Source: Roseiarcus sp963794655
Lineage (GTDB): Bacteria; Pseudomonadota; Alphaproteobacteria; Rhizobiales; Beijerinckiaceae
Reading direction: 5' to 3'
Length of the DNA: 64,000 nt
Assembly (NCBI GenBank): GCA_963794655.1
Contig: CAWCEV010000003.1
Span: 372,001 to 436,000, forward strand
The notes under the pieces are model-generated. The model had not been told where the DNA came from and did not search any database. It saw only the letters and a program-made list of their open reading frames with translations. A program made the translations under genes and the position numbers. Each line of letters begins with the position of its first letter. The first letter of the stretch is position 1. Below are positions 8,139 through 15,821 of this stretch, piece by piece.

Positions 8139-9103
8139 AGGAGAATGAGGGAGCCGGTCGTTTCGCGGTTCTCGAGCGCGGCATGAGCGGCGGCTGCCTC
8201 GGCGAGCGGCCACTTCCTGCCGATCTCAATCTTCACCTCGCCACGCCCGACGACCTGAAACAGGTCGTCCGCCATTTTCTCGGCCCGGGAGCGATCGGCC
8301 AGGAACGTGGTCAGCGTCGGCCGGGTCGCGAAAAGCGAGCCTTTTTGCGCCAGCAGGCCAATGTTGAACGCTTCGATCCCCCCGGAAGCCGATCCGAAGC
8401 TTGCGAACACCCCAAACGGCCTTAAGCAGTCGAGCGACGCCGGGAAAGTCGCCTTTCCGACGCCGTCGTAGACCACATTGCATTTTGCGCCTTTGGTGAT
8501 CTCGTCCACCCGCTTGGCGAAGTCCTCGTCACGGTAGAGGATCGTGTGCTCGGCGCCCGCCTTCTTCGCGATCGCGGCCTTTTCGGGGGTGCCGACGCAG
8601 CCGATCACCGTTGCGCCCAGCGCCCTGCCCCACTGGCAGAGGATGAGGCCCACGCCGCCGGCCGCGGCGTGGACGAGGATCGTGTCGCCCTCTTTCACCC
8701 GATAGGTCTGCCGGAGCAGATATTGGGCGGTCAGGCCCTTGAGCATCATCCCGGCAGCGGTTTCATAGGAGATCGCCGGCGGCAGCTTGAACAGAAACCT
8801 GGCTTCGATGTTTCGCTCTTCCGCGTAGGCGCCGGCCGAACCGCAATAGGCCACGCGGTCGCCCGGCTTGAACCCCTCGACGGACGGCCCGACCTCGACC
8901 ACCTCGCCCGCGCCCTCGGAACCGGGGGTGTAGGGGATCTTCACGGGCGGATAGAAGCCGGTGCGATGATAGATGTCGATGAAGTTGATCCCGATCGCGT
9001 GCTGGCGCAGCCTGACCTCGCCCTTGCCCGGCGGCGTCCCTTCGACCTCTTCGAGCCGCATGACTTCCGGACCGCCCGGCTGATGGATACGTATGGCGCG
9101 CAT
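8132..9103 (-). CDS. NADPH:quinone oxidoreductase, zeta-crystallin type
   Basis: A 323-residue member of the medium-chain dehydrogenase/reductase family, without the zinc ligands of alcohol dehydrogenases. The N-terminal GroES-like fold includes GINFIDIYHRTGFYP and PYTPGSEGAGEVVEVGP, typical of quinone oxidoreductase 1 (qor). The cofactor fold carries HAAAGGVGLILCQWGRALGA around residues 144-163. It probably carries out one-electron reduction of quinones with NADPH. The start ATG is followed by RAIRIHQPGGPEVM, a usual opening for the family. The gene stands alone between lepB and tRNA-Glu. Confidence 0.9.
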   Translation of the reverse strand: MRAIRIHQPGGPEVMRLEEVEGTPPGKGEVRLRQHAIGINFIDIYHRTGFYPPVKIPYTPGSEGAGEVVEVGPSVEGFKPGDRVAYCGSAGAYAEERNIEARFLFKLPPAISYETAAGMMLKGLTAQYLLRQTYRVKEGDTILVHAAAGGVGLILCQWGRALGATVIGCVGTPEKAAIAKKAGAEHTILYRDEDFAKRVDEITKGAKCNVVYDGVGKATFPASLDCLRPFGVFASFGSASGGIEAFNIGLLAQKGSLFATRPTLTTFLADRSRAEKMADDLFQVVGRGEVKIEIGRKWPLAEAAAAHAALENRETTGSLILLP

Positions 9104-9211
9104 TGTTTCCTCTGGTCGTTCTATGCTGCGCGGCGGTCAGGCTTGCCAGCGCGAGACGGCGACCTTATAGCATCGCGCCGATCCGGCAGAACCGGATTTG
9201 TCATCCAGCCC

Positions 9212-9287
9212 GCGCCCATCGTCTAGCGGTCCAGGACGCCGCCCTTTCACGGCGGAAACACGGGTTCGATCCCCGTTGGGCGCGCCA
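9212..9287 (+). tRNA. tRNA-Glu (anticodon TTC)
   Basis: A full cloverleaf can be drawn: acceptor GCGCCCA pairs with TGGGCGC, the anticodon stem CCGCC/GGCGG encloses the loop CTTTCAC with anticodon TTC, the T arm holds GGTTCGATCC, and CCA is encoded at 9285-9287. Its 3' 47 bp are repeated at 33234-33280, so this gene is the integration site of the genomic island that follows and was left intact. Confidence 0.97.
9241..9287 (+). other. attL, left attachment site
   Basis: This is the 47-bp 3' part of tRNA-Glu from GCCCTTTCACGG to GGGCGCGCCA, identical to 33234-33280. It covers the anticodon loop through the CCA end, the usual crossover zone for tRNA-targeting tyrosine integrases. Confidence 0.9.
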
Positions 9288-9323
9288 GCAAAATCAAAGG
9301 CTTAAGCCGGTTTTGACCCTTTC

Positions 9324-9343
9324 TGTGAAACATCTGTGAAACA
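9324..9343 (+). repeat. TGTGAAACA double motif, copy 1 (near attL)
   Basis: TGTGAAACATCTGTGAAACA is two direct 9-bp motifs separated by TC. The identical 20 bases lie at 33111-33130 near attR and an inverted copy with one mismatch at 29124-29143. Placement inside both island ends suggests integrase arm-type or excisionase sites, which is inference. Confidence 0.7.
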
Positions 9344-9344
9344 G

Positions 9345-9719
9345 CTAGGATGGACACGCATGGACGGATGCCCCGCCAAGCCCGTCCTGCGGCACGCCTC
9401 GGCCGTTCCAGTACAAAAGACCAAGGCGATACTGCGCATCGGGATCCCCCTGATCTGCCGCCTTGCGGTACCATTTCACCGCCTCGCGGTAGTCCTTTGG
9501 CAGGCCTCCTAAGCCCTCATCGTAAAGGACACCAAGGTAGTATTGCCCAGTGAAGTCGCCTTGCTCAGCAAGAGGCCGACACAATCGGAGAGCCTCCGCG
9601 AAGTCCTTCCGCTCATCGTAAGCCGCCGCGCAGTCCTCTGAGGTCCCTGCAAACACATTGCCAGTAGAAAGCATGATGGCGACAACGACGACGTTGAGGG
9701 GATACAGGGCGACCGGCAT
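9345..9719 (-). CDS. Sel1-repeat secreted protein, probably truncated
   Basis: The 124-residue product starts with a signal peptide (MPVALYPLNVVVVAIMLSTG, ending VFA) followed by an almost perfect pair of Sel1 repeats, for example GQYYLGVLYDEG and AQYRLGLLYWNGRGVP. Sel1 repeats are alpha-alpha hairpins that bind proteins, often in the periplasm. The protein stops soon after the second repeat in an unrelated tail (GGASVHACPS), close to the island's left edge, so it may be the 5' part of a longer gene. Its upstream region is shared with two other island genes (see 19768 and 21009). Confidence 0.65.
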   Translation of the reverse strand: MPVALYPLNVVVVAIMLSTGNVFAGTSEDCAAAYDERKDFAEALRLCRPLAEQGDFTGQYYLGVLYDEGLGGLPKDYREAVKWYRKAADQGDPDAQYRLGLLYWNGRGVPQDGLGGASVHACPS

Positions 9720-9834
9720 GGAAGCGTACCCTTTCGCACCTTGCGGGATTGGGGCGTTGAATCGGGGGCGGGCGCGATGCTCGCCGATTGTCGACTAGCC
9801 GGTCTACCCGTTTCTTGAGCGCACTATGCGAGAC
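9720..9834 (-). promoter_or_regulatory. conserved upstream element, copy A
   Basis: Read on the minus strand, this runs from GCATAGTGCG through TAGTCGACAATC and GAGCATCGCGCCCGC to the start codon of the Sel1 gene. It is alignable over about 110 bp with the region before the EVE-HNH gene (21009-21112), including CCAATCCC and AAGGTGCGAA just before the start, and over the distal 65 bp with the region before the DUF1330 gene. This shared leader probably carries promoter and ribosome site, but no clear -10 box was found. Confidence 0.6.
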
Positions 9835-9904
9835 TGGCCGTGCTGAAGCAAACTGGCCGCAGCCCTCAAGGAACTCCGCCTCATGGCCTCGGTTGACGCG
9901 GCGA

Positions 9905-10020
9905 TCAGCCCCTCGCCAGTCTCAGCATGACGTCGCTGTAGCTTTCGCCCGGTCGCCCATGGCGTTGAGCCAGTCGAGGATTTGCCGGTCAAGCATAACA
10001 AGATAACCTTCGGCGCGAGA
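9905..10020 (-). pseudogene. decayed small-gene copy 1 (PGESYSDVIL family)
   Basis: On the minus strand the frame reads GYLVMLDRQILDWLNAMGD and then, after a one-base shift, PGESYSDVMLRLARG and a stop. This matches the C-terminal half of the other island copies. It lies between the Sel1 and HEPN genes. The family function is unknown to me. Confidence 0.6.
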
Positions 10021-10051
10021 AAATCTGCCCGATGAGTCGTGGAATCTAATC

Positions 10052-11170
10052 TTGGCTGAGTCCAACTGGTCGCCCGTTTGGGCGCTCCCCAACGTTTCGC
10101 TGGACGATCCAATTGAAACATCGTGTACAGCACTCGTTAACTGTCGCGACGACCGCATTCTTTCGCTCTCTAGTCGTCATCCTGCGCTCGAAACCTTTCG
10201 TCGAGCATTTCGAGACGAGTTCGAGAAGCCTATCTGCCCAACCTTCCTGATGCACGCGGAAGATGCCGCAGCGAAAGTCCGAAGCGCGACAGCCTTGGCG
10301 GGCTTTCGGGATGCTGTTTGCGTCAGCGCCGTAGTGCGGGGGCGGACTCTCACTCTCACATTCAATAGACCTCAGGGAATCACCCACTCCGACGCGTTTG
10401 ACTTTTACCCATGGTCACTATCGTCGCAGATGGACGAGCGCATTATCGCTTCGACCCCCGCGCTGCGAGGTCTGCACGTCATTGACGAATTGAGGCCTCG
10501 AACAACGCCCGCGTTGGGGGAGCGTTCTCTATCCTTCCGTCAAGTTGATCGGCCGCTGTTACAAGCGCTTCTGATTCGATGGGAGCGTCATTTCGCCGAA
10601 GGAAGCGAAAATGTCGAAGACCGTCGACTGTTTCGCGCGCTCGACATGGCTCGCGCCGCATCGAGGATACCGGGTGGAGTCGACGCAAACGAGCACGATG
10701 CCGGACGCTCAACTGCGCTCTGGGTGAGCGCCTTCGAAATCTTGGCCCACGACGGGCGGAGCGGGCCCAAGCAAGTCCTTTCGCTCCTAGATCGCGTTCA
10801 ATGGCTAAGGAAGGAATTGAAGGCCCGAGATCGTGAACTCGCACTGGACGGAAAGAAAAAAACGCGAACTCCAACCAACCTTGCCGGGCTGATCTATAAG
10901 AGCCTTTACGACGTCCGCAACGACTTCATCCATGGCAACCCGGTGACGCCCGCAACGCTGCGGGTAGGTAGGTCCTCACGCTCTATCCATTGGTTTGCGG
11001 CTTCATTGTTTGGTCTTGCGCTCGCTGCGTATCTTGGTCTGGAGTTCTCGGCATCTCTTTCCGACATCCCAGAAGAGGCAGAGCGTCGAATGTGGCTCCG
11101 CAAGTATCAAAGGGACGCGGAGGCTGCGATCCTTATTTTTGCGGAGGGGCTTGCGACAGCCGCAGGATAA
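10052..11170 (+). CDS. HEPN-domain protein of unknown function
   Basis: The 372-residue protein is soluble and mixed in composition. Near the C-terminus, residues 289-295 read RNDFIHG, the Rx4-6H motif of HEPN domains, which in many toxins and defence proteins forms an RNase active site. The surrounding helices (LAGLIYKSLYDV before, IHWFAASLFGLALAAYL after) fit the HEPN four-helix layout. No partner minimal nucleotidyltransferase is visible next to it. The start used is a TTG at 10052; the frame is open upstream to 10007, so the true start may be a little earlier. Function as a nuclease or as a plain RNA-binding helper cannot be decided from sequence. Confidence 0.7.
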   Translation: MAESNWSPVWALPNVSLDDPIETSCTALVNCRDDRILSLSSRHPALETFRRAFRDEFEKPICPTFLMHAEDAAAKVRSATALAGFRDAVCVSAVVRGRTLTLTFNRPQGITHSDAFDFYPWSLSSQMDERIIASTPALRGLHVIDELRPRTTPALGERSLSFRQVDRPLLQALLIRWERHFAEGSENVEDRRLFRALDMARAASRIPGGVDANEHDAGRSTALWVSAFEILAHDGRSGPKQVLSLLDRVQWLRKELKARDRELALDGKKKTRTPTNLAGLIYKSLYDVRNDFIHGNPVTPATLRVGRSSRSIHWFAASLFGLALAAYLGLEFSASLSDIPEEAERRMWLRKYQRDAEAAILIFAEGLATAAG

Positions 11171-11340
11171 CTTCACCGAACTGCCGTCCCGCCCCAAGGC
11201 GTCTCCCGAGCGACCGGACGGTCGCTTCTACGAGCGTGATCAGGTAGCCGCCCTTGCCGTCGGGACAACTCACAGCCTTCTAGACCTCGGGCAGGGTCGA
11301 CGCGATGGCGGCGAAGGCGGGTGGGAGACAGAGATGCGCA
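11141..11340 (-). pseudogene. decayed small-gene copy 2
   Basis: Minus-strand translation gives FAAIASTLPEV, a TAG stop, then PDGKGGYLITLVEATVRSLG and FGEVILRLSQ before a terminal stop. These blocks match the N- and C-terminal parts of the other copies. It overlaps the 3' end of the HEPN gene on the opposite strand. Confidence 0.6.
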
Positions 11341-11369
11341 GATCATCGGCCAGAGAGTCGATTCGTGGA

Positions 11370-11876
11370 TCACTGTCCCAACTCTGAGACGAGCGTCTCA
11401 ACACGCGCTTTGGTCATTTTCCAGCTCTCGGGAATCTCCTCAAGCGTGCCCGCGCCTGCGGCCTTCGGGCCTCGCGTGTAACGCTCGTAGAGGATCGTGT
11501 CACCGCGTCCTCCCGACGCCGCCTTCAATCTAGCGACGATGTCGTGCGGCGAGGCCAAATATGCACGAGGCAGTTGGTCGTCCGCCACGCCCTTAAATTG
11601 AACGAGGCAGATGGCCGTGTGCGGCTTGTGACGCTTTAGCCACAAGTCCGCTGCGCCTTTGTAATCTGCTTTGGAGAGTTGAGATTGGGTCAGACCCCAA
11701 CTGCCGTCCTTGCTGCCCTTGACGGAGATTTTCATCATCCGTCCTGACGGCCCTGCCACCATCAAATCATATTCGGGTTGGTTGGCTCCATACTGAACGG
11801 AGACGTCAAACCCGAAACGTGCGAACTGCGCGGCAGCAATCGCTTCTGCTGCTGTTGCAACATGCCAAGAGGCCAT
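11370..11876 (-). CDS. PD-(D/E)XK nuclease-like protein
   Basis: The 168-residue product has an N-terminal helix (ATAAEAIAAAQFARFGF) and then PEYDLMVAG at residues 34-42 and KISVKG at 49-54. This E...D...(x)VK pattern is the core of the PD-(D/E)XK fold as seen in restriction-endonuclease-like and group I intron-associated nucleases, where a Q or S may replace the second acidic residue. A possible AP or DNA-cleaving role is inference. The C-terminal third is unassigned. It is separated by 150 bp from the small plus-strand gene at 12026. Confidence 0.6.
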   Translation of the reverse strand: MASWHVATAAEAIAAAQFARFGFDVSVQYGANQPEYDLMVAGPSGRMMKISVKGSKDGSWGLTQSQLSKADYKGAADLWLKRHKPHTAICLVQFKGVADDQLPRAYLASPHDIVARLKAASGGRGDTILYERYTRGPKAAGAGTLEEIPESWKMTKARVETLVSELGQ

Positions 11877-12025
11877 GCCGTTCCCCTTTCTATTGAGCGT
11901 GGGTCGTCAATTGGACGACCTTGAGATTGCCTGTGCGGCGAGGGCGAGTCCCGCGCGGCAACGTCTTGCAAGTGGCCTTCGAGCGCGAGACTATCGAGAG
12001 CTCGGCGGGAAGAGGGTGCGCAAAA

Positions 12026-12247
12026 ATGGTAGAGGACGACGACCTGACAGACCTCGACCCGGAAGAGGTAGTGACGTTTGAAGGCAAGTTCGTGAGCCTC
12101 TTGACGGCCGTGCGTGAGATCATGAGTCAACCGGCCGTGAAGCGGCTAGGGTTCGCCGTGTTCCGCGATCAGGGATTGAAACCTTCGATTTTCGAGACGG
12201 CGGACATCGAGAGGATTGCCCAGCTTCCGGCCTTCAAAGGGCGGTAG
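12026..12247 (+). CDS. small acidic hypothetical protein
   Basis: The ATG at 12026 follows a GGGAAGAGGG ribosome site and gives 73 residues starting MVEDDDLTDLDPEEVV. The N-terminus is strongly acidic and the rest is helical, with a FETADIERIAQLPAFKGR end. No family recognised. A hairpin followed by T residues about 95 bp downstream could end its transcript. A longer frame from 11921 is open but its added part is Arg-rich and unlikely. Confidence 0.55.
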   Translation: MVEDDDLTDLDPEEVVTFEGKFVSLLTAVREIMSQPAVKRLGFAVFRDQGLKPSIFETADIERIAQLPAFKGR

Positions 12248-12343
12248 AGATCGAAGCCGCGCGAGGTCTTGCTAACTGGGAAGAAGGAGCCGACGGCCGG
12301 TGCCGCGCTGGCTAATGGCTTGACATCGGCAGAGGTCTTTTCA

Positions 12344-12373
12344 GTTGCTCCACATGGAGCAACAGCCTTTTTA
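12344..12373 (+). terminator. hairpin with T-run, candidate intrinsic terminator
   Basis: GTTGCTCCACATGGAGCAAC at 12344-12363 has perfect 8-bp arms around ACAT (9-bp arms if the loop is two bases) and is followed by AGCCTTTTTA. On the plus strand this fits a Rho-independent terminator for the gene ending at 12247. As a palindrome it could instead be an operator. Confidence 0.5.
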
Positions 12374-12506
12374 GCCCTCATGACCGAGAGGCGATAAATT
12401 CGTCGACATGCCTTACCGACCTTTCCCCTCCCGGTTAATGCGTAAAGGCGCGGTCTAGCTCGCCGCCTCCGGTCGTCGCCGATTCGGCGCGCGCCCTTGC
12501 CCGCCT

Positions 12507-13028
12507 TCAATGAGGGGTCGAAGCACGTACTCGTTTTTGTTTCTGACCCAACCCGATCTTTCTCGCCATGGCCGATTGCTGGGCCGCGTAGTTAGGCGCG
12601 ACCATAGGATAGTCAGAAGGCAGCTTCCATTTCTTGCGATACTCTTCCGGGGTCAGGCCGAGTCCTCCCAGATGACGGCGCAGCGATTTAAATTTTTTGC
12701 CGTCCTCCAGACAGATCAAATAGTCTGGCGTGACTGATCTGCGGATTGGCTCCGCTGGAGTTTGCGCGTCGGTCCGAGGCAGCAACGCCAGTTCGGACTC
12801 ACTTTCCAGCCTCCGGACGAGGTTGCGCTGCTTCTCCGAGATTTCGGCTTTCAGGAGATCGCCGACGAAGCGATGCGGTTTGTGCGTGCGCTTGAACGCC
12901 GTGACCAGCGTCTCGTCGTAGGCCGCCGCTAGTTTTTCGCGTTTCCGCTCAAGCCATACCGCGTGAAATGTGCCGAGGAGAATGGCGGCGGTCGCCGCGC
13001 CTAGCATGTTTAGTAGAATGTCGGTCAT
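12507..13028 (-). CDS. MucR/Ros family regulator with N-terminal membrane segment
   Basis: The C-terminal half of the 173-residue protein is clearly MucR-like: RSVTPDYLICLEDGKKFKSL, LTPEEYRKKWKLPSDYPMV and APNYAAQQSAMARKIGLG. MucR proteins bind AT-rich DNA and regulate surface polysaccharide, motility and virulence genes. The zinc-finger Cys and first His are present but the second His position reads GGLGLTP, so metal binding may be lost. The first 25 residues (MTDILLNMLGAATAAILLGT and following) form a good membrane helix, followed by a charged coiled-coil-like linker of about 70 residues, replacing the usual short MucR N-terminus. The ATG at 13028 has a GGGAGGA ribosome site; a longer frame starts at 13127. 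Confidence 0.8.
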   Translation of the reverse strand: MTDILLNMLGAATAAILLGTFHAVWLERKREKLAAAYDETLVTAFKRTHKPHRFVGDLLKAEISEKQRNLVRRLESESELALLPRTDAQTPAEPIRRSVTPDYLICLEDGKKFKSLRRHLGGLGLTPEEYRKKWKLPSDYPMVAPNYAAQQSAMARKIGLGQKQKRVRASTPH

Positions 13029-13179
13029 CGCAGTCGTATCCTCCCAATCCGCGATTGGGTGTTGAATAGAATGCGGCAGGGGGTACGTCTTGTTAATAGC
13101 GGCCAAGGTTATGCTTCTTTGGGCCAATTCTCAGATGGAGGGCCACCCAGTCCTCGGAGGTACCCACTTCGAGGCTACG

Positions 13180-13312
13180 CTAACCGAACCAAAAGGGCCG
13201 CATTTGCTGCGGCCCACCGCGCGGACAGCCGGTCCAGCGGTTGAACGCCTGATGGAACGTGGTCGGACCTTCGTAGCCCAGCAGCCATCCGATCTGCGAG
13301 CGTGACTCAATT
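13180..13312 (-). pseudogene. remnant of an AraC-type regulator C-terminus
   Basis: The minus frame reads IGWLLGYEGPTTFHQAFNRW then TGCPRGG and a stop. This is the second helix-turn-helix and end of an AraC-family regulator (usual form LGY...SxFxRAFKRWTGxSP). Only about 45 residues are recognisable and no first helix-turn-helix is present upstream. It overlaps the start of the plus-strand gene at 13302. Confidence 0.6.
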
Positions 13313-13613
13313 CGTGGAGATACTGAGCCGCGAAGGCTACGCCGTAGGCCGTCGACAACCCTTTCGAACTGAGTATCAGATGGTAGTCGACCTGACCGCG
13401 CCGGGTGCAAATTACGAGGATGACACTTATGCATTCCTCGGTGAGAACGCTCAGGCTGCGACCGTGTTTAAGACCTTCGATGCCTGCTCTGGCGCATTGG
13501 ACGCCACCTACTCGAAGCCCGAGAAGGACATCGGGATTAGTGAAGACGGAAGCGTCTTGCGCGACAACTCGGAGAACGTCCTCCTCACGGCGACCTGCGT
13601 GCGCGTGTACTGA
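13302..13613 (+). CDS. hypothetical protein
   Basis: A 103-residue frame with a GTG start, opening MTQFVEILSREGYAVGRRQP. The composition is normal for a protein, with an acidic middle (ANYEDDTYAFLGENA) and two Cys residues. No domain is recognised. The frame is open upstream of the GTG and overlaps an AraC remnant on the other strand, so the start is uncertain. Confidence 0.45.
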   Translation: MTQFVEILSREGYAVGRRQPFRTEYQMVVDLTAPGANYEDDTYAFLGENAQAATVFKTFDACSGALDATYSKPEKDIGISEDGSVLRDNSENVLLTATCVRVY

Positions 13614-13639
13614 AGCGGAAGCAATACCTGCTCTGCCCT

Positions 13640-13860
13640 CAAGGAAGCCCGCCCACTGGCCTCGGCTGATGAGGCGAAGACCGCCAGCGGGCCCTTCGAA
13701 GTGCCTGCCCATGGCGGCGAGACGGATCGACGACGCGGCGGTCGAGGATGATCGGGTAGCCGCCCTTTCCGTCCGGACGGCCCTTCGTAGGGGCACTTCC
13801 CTCGGCCATGGCGGACGCGATGGCGCGGCGAAGGCCTCTATGGACATGATCGGTCGACCC
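13640..13860 (-). pseudogene. decayed small-gene copy 3
   Basis: Minus-strand pieces in three frames read MSIEAFAA, then GRPDGKGGYPIILDRRVVD, then RLAAMGR, in the order of the family and separated by frameshifts. It fills the gap between the gene ending at 13613 and the DMT transporter. Confidence 0.6.
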
Positions 13861-13885
13861 TGCGAGCATCCATTTCGGAGTGCCC

Positions 13886-14935
13886 ATGAGAACTGGCAGC
13901 CTGCTCGCCCTTCTCTCCGCCGTGCTGTTCGGCGCAAGCACGCCGTTCGCGAAGATGATGGTCGGGGACGTCGGGCCATGGACCATGGCGGGTCTCCTCT
14001 ACCTTGGGGCGGGGCTCGGCCTCTCAGCGGTTCATCTGTCGCGCGACGCTCTGCGCCTCCCCGTCATCGAAGCGCCTCTGCGAAGGGCCGATGTCCCTTG
14101 GCTCGCTGGCGTCATCGTATCTGGCGGCCTTATCGGGCCGCTGTTCCTGATGTTCGGTCTCTCCCGCACTGACGCCGCGAGCACGTCCCTTCTGCTCAAT
14201 GCGGAAGCGTTGGCTACAATGGGTATCGCGTGGATCGTCTTCCGCGAGAACGTAGACTGCCGATTGCTGCTTGGCGCGTTCGCGATTCTGAGCGGAGGAG
14301 CGCTGCTCTCATGGGAGGGCGGACCTACGCTCAACTCGGGTGCGCTTCTCATCCTCGCCGCCTGTCTCGCGTGGGGCGTCGACAATAACCTCACGCGGAA
14401 GCTCTCATCCGCCGACCCGGTTCAAATCGCGATGCTGAAAGGGCTCGTCGCGGGAGCGTTCAATCTGACGCTCGCCTTGGCCCAGGGCGCGAGCCTGCCC
14501 GGCGTCGACGTGATCGCGGCGGCGGGTGTGGTCGGCTTTCTAAGCTACGGCGTGAGCCTCGCGCTGTTCGTGCTGGCGCTGAGGCATCTCGGCGCGGCGC
14601 GTACAGGCGCATATTTCTCGCTCGCGCCCTTCATAGGGGCGGCGCTGTCCCTAACCCTGCTCGGCGAGCCCCTTACGCTTCGACTGATCGTTGCAGGTGG
14701 GCTGATGGCGGTCGGCCTATGGCTCCACCTGACAGAGCGCCACGAGCATGAACACCGACACGCGGCAACGGAGCACGAGCATCGCCACCGGCACGACGAA
14801 CATCACCGGCACGCCCATGGCCCGGATGACCGTCCCGGCGAGCCGCACAGCCATCGGCATCGGCACGCGCTCCTGCTACACCGACATCCCCACTACCCCG
14901 ACCTCCACCACAGGCATGGGCATGAACAGGCCTAA
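13886..14935 (+). CDS. EamA/DMT-family transporter with His-rich tail
   Basis: The 349-residue protein has about ten membrane helices in two EamA repeats (first from TGSLLALLSAVLFGASTPFA, second from LNSGALLILAACLAWGVDNN), as in drug/metabolite transporters. The C-terminal about 60 residues are extremely His-rich (HEHEHRH, HRHRHDEHHRHAH, HRHPHYPDLHHRHGH), a probable cytoplasmic metal-binding tail, as in Ni, Co or Zn handling proteins. Export of a metal or metal complex is therefore a fair guess but not shown. The ATG at 13886 has GGAG six bases upstream. Confidence 0.85.
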   Translation: MRTGSLLALLSAVLFGASTPFAKMMVGDVGPWTMAGLLYLGAGLGLSAVHLSRDALRLPVIEAPLRRADVPWLAGVIVSGGLIGPLFLMFGLSRTDAASTSLLLNAEALATMGIAWIVFRENVDCRLLLGAFAILSGGALLSWEGGPTLNSGALLILAACLAWGVDNNLTRKLSSADPVQIAMLKGLVAGAFNLTLALAQGASLPGVDVIAAAGVVGFLSYGVSLALFVLALRHLGAARTGAYFSLAPFIGAALSLTLLGEPLTLRLIVAGGLMAVGLWLHLTERHEHEHRHAATEHEHRHRHDEHHRHAHGPDDRPGEPHSHRHRHALLLHRHPHYPDLHHRHGHEQA

Positions 14936-15250
14936 ACGAGCCGCCGTCACTAGACGTCGTTAGCAGGCAATAAGGCCCCAGCCAGTGCGGCGGAAAGCGC
15001 GTTGAGACGCGTCCAGCTTGGCATGCGGGGCGCGATCAATGGGGGCCGGAACGTACCGCTATTGGAAAGGACCCTGCTCCGCAGTCGCGCTGCCCCGGTG
15101 TCTGCTATGCTTTGTGGAAAACACGGGTGTGGGGAGAACGGTCGGTTCTGCGGGGGAGCTTTCCGGGGAGGAAAAAAGGGCGGTGATCTCATCGAACTGG
15201 GTACGCACCATCGCAACCCAAGTCTTCCTGTGGGGTGCCATTTTCTCGCA
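14936..15250. other. gap without a supported gene
   Basis: Several short frames cross this 315-bp stretch on both strands but none has a ribosome site with a coherent product. One plus frame runs into the gene called at 15251 and may be its decayed or genuine N-terminal part. Confidence 0.4.
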
Positions 15251-15529
15251 ATGGTACGCTTCTTCTACCCACCGGCCGATGAGCCCCCGACGCACAGAAA
15301 TGTGTTATGCAAGGTGCTGCCGATCTGCGTTGCGTACAAGTCTGCCCGACACGACTGCGCGACCGCCGCGAACTTCGACGATTGCCTGCATGTCAAGATC
15401 GATGGTGGCGACTACGACAAGCTAATGTTCTGCAACAACGACGGGACACTGGCATCAACCGATCCGGAGCAGCCCGCGCCCGGTCCGCTGGAATGCTGGC
15501 TCCGAAACAACACTCGTTTCTACCGGTAG
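15251..15529 (+). CDS. Cys-containing hypothetical protein
   Basis: From the ATG at 15251 the product is 92 residues: a hydrophobic start (MVRFFYPPAD), then CKVLPICVAYKSARHDC, CLHVKIDGGDYDKLMFC and CWLRNN near the end. Six evenly spaced Cys residues suggest a disulphide-bonded or metal-binding small domain. The same frame is open upstream to 15002 and may start earlier. Family not recognised. Confidence 0.45.
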   Translation: MVRFFYPPADEPPTHRNVLCKVLPICVAYKSARHDCATAANFDDCLHVKIDGGDYDKLMFCNNDGTLASTDPEQPAPGPLECWLRNNTRFYR

Positions 15530-15727
15530 GCGGAGGACGAGGCCGGTCCAGACGCCGAAGGCCTACGCGAGCGCCGTAGCCGCGCGGCAGGACACGCCGC
15601 TAACTCGGCCGATTTTGGCTGAAGGGCTTCCTGAGGCCCCTGTGGGGTCGATCTGGCAGTATTTGATCAACAGTGGCTCGACGGTGTCCACGTTGCAGAT
15701 GGTGGCCTCGGCTGATCCGGGCGAGAT

Positions 15728-15815
15728 CACCGGCTTCGCCGCGCTCAAGATCACGTCGCTGTAGATCTCGCCCGGCGGCTCGGCCAGAGAATCCTCCCAC
15801 TTTGGCCAACGATCC
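15728..15815 (-). pseudogene. decayed small-gene copy 4
   Basis: The minus frame reads EPPGEIYSDVILSAAKPVI, matching the family C-terminus, and then runs on into an unrelated but open tail towards 15563. It lies directly downstream of the GNAT gene. The rest of the 15530-15821 gap has no supported gene. Confidence 0.55.
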
Positions 15816-15821
15816 CCAGCC

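Noticed and set aside
12169..12510. 113-residue minus frame after MucR
   Set aside because: Contains the terminator hairpin and is Arg-rich; no ribosome site.
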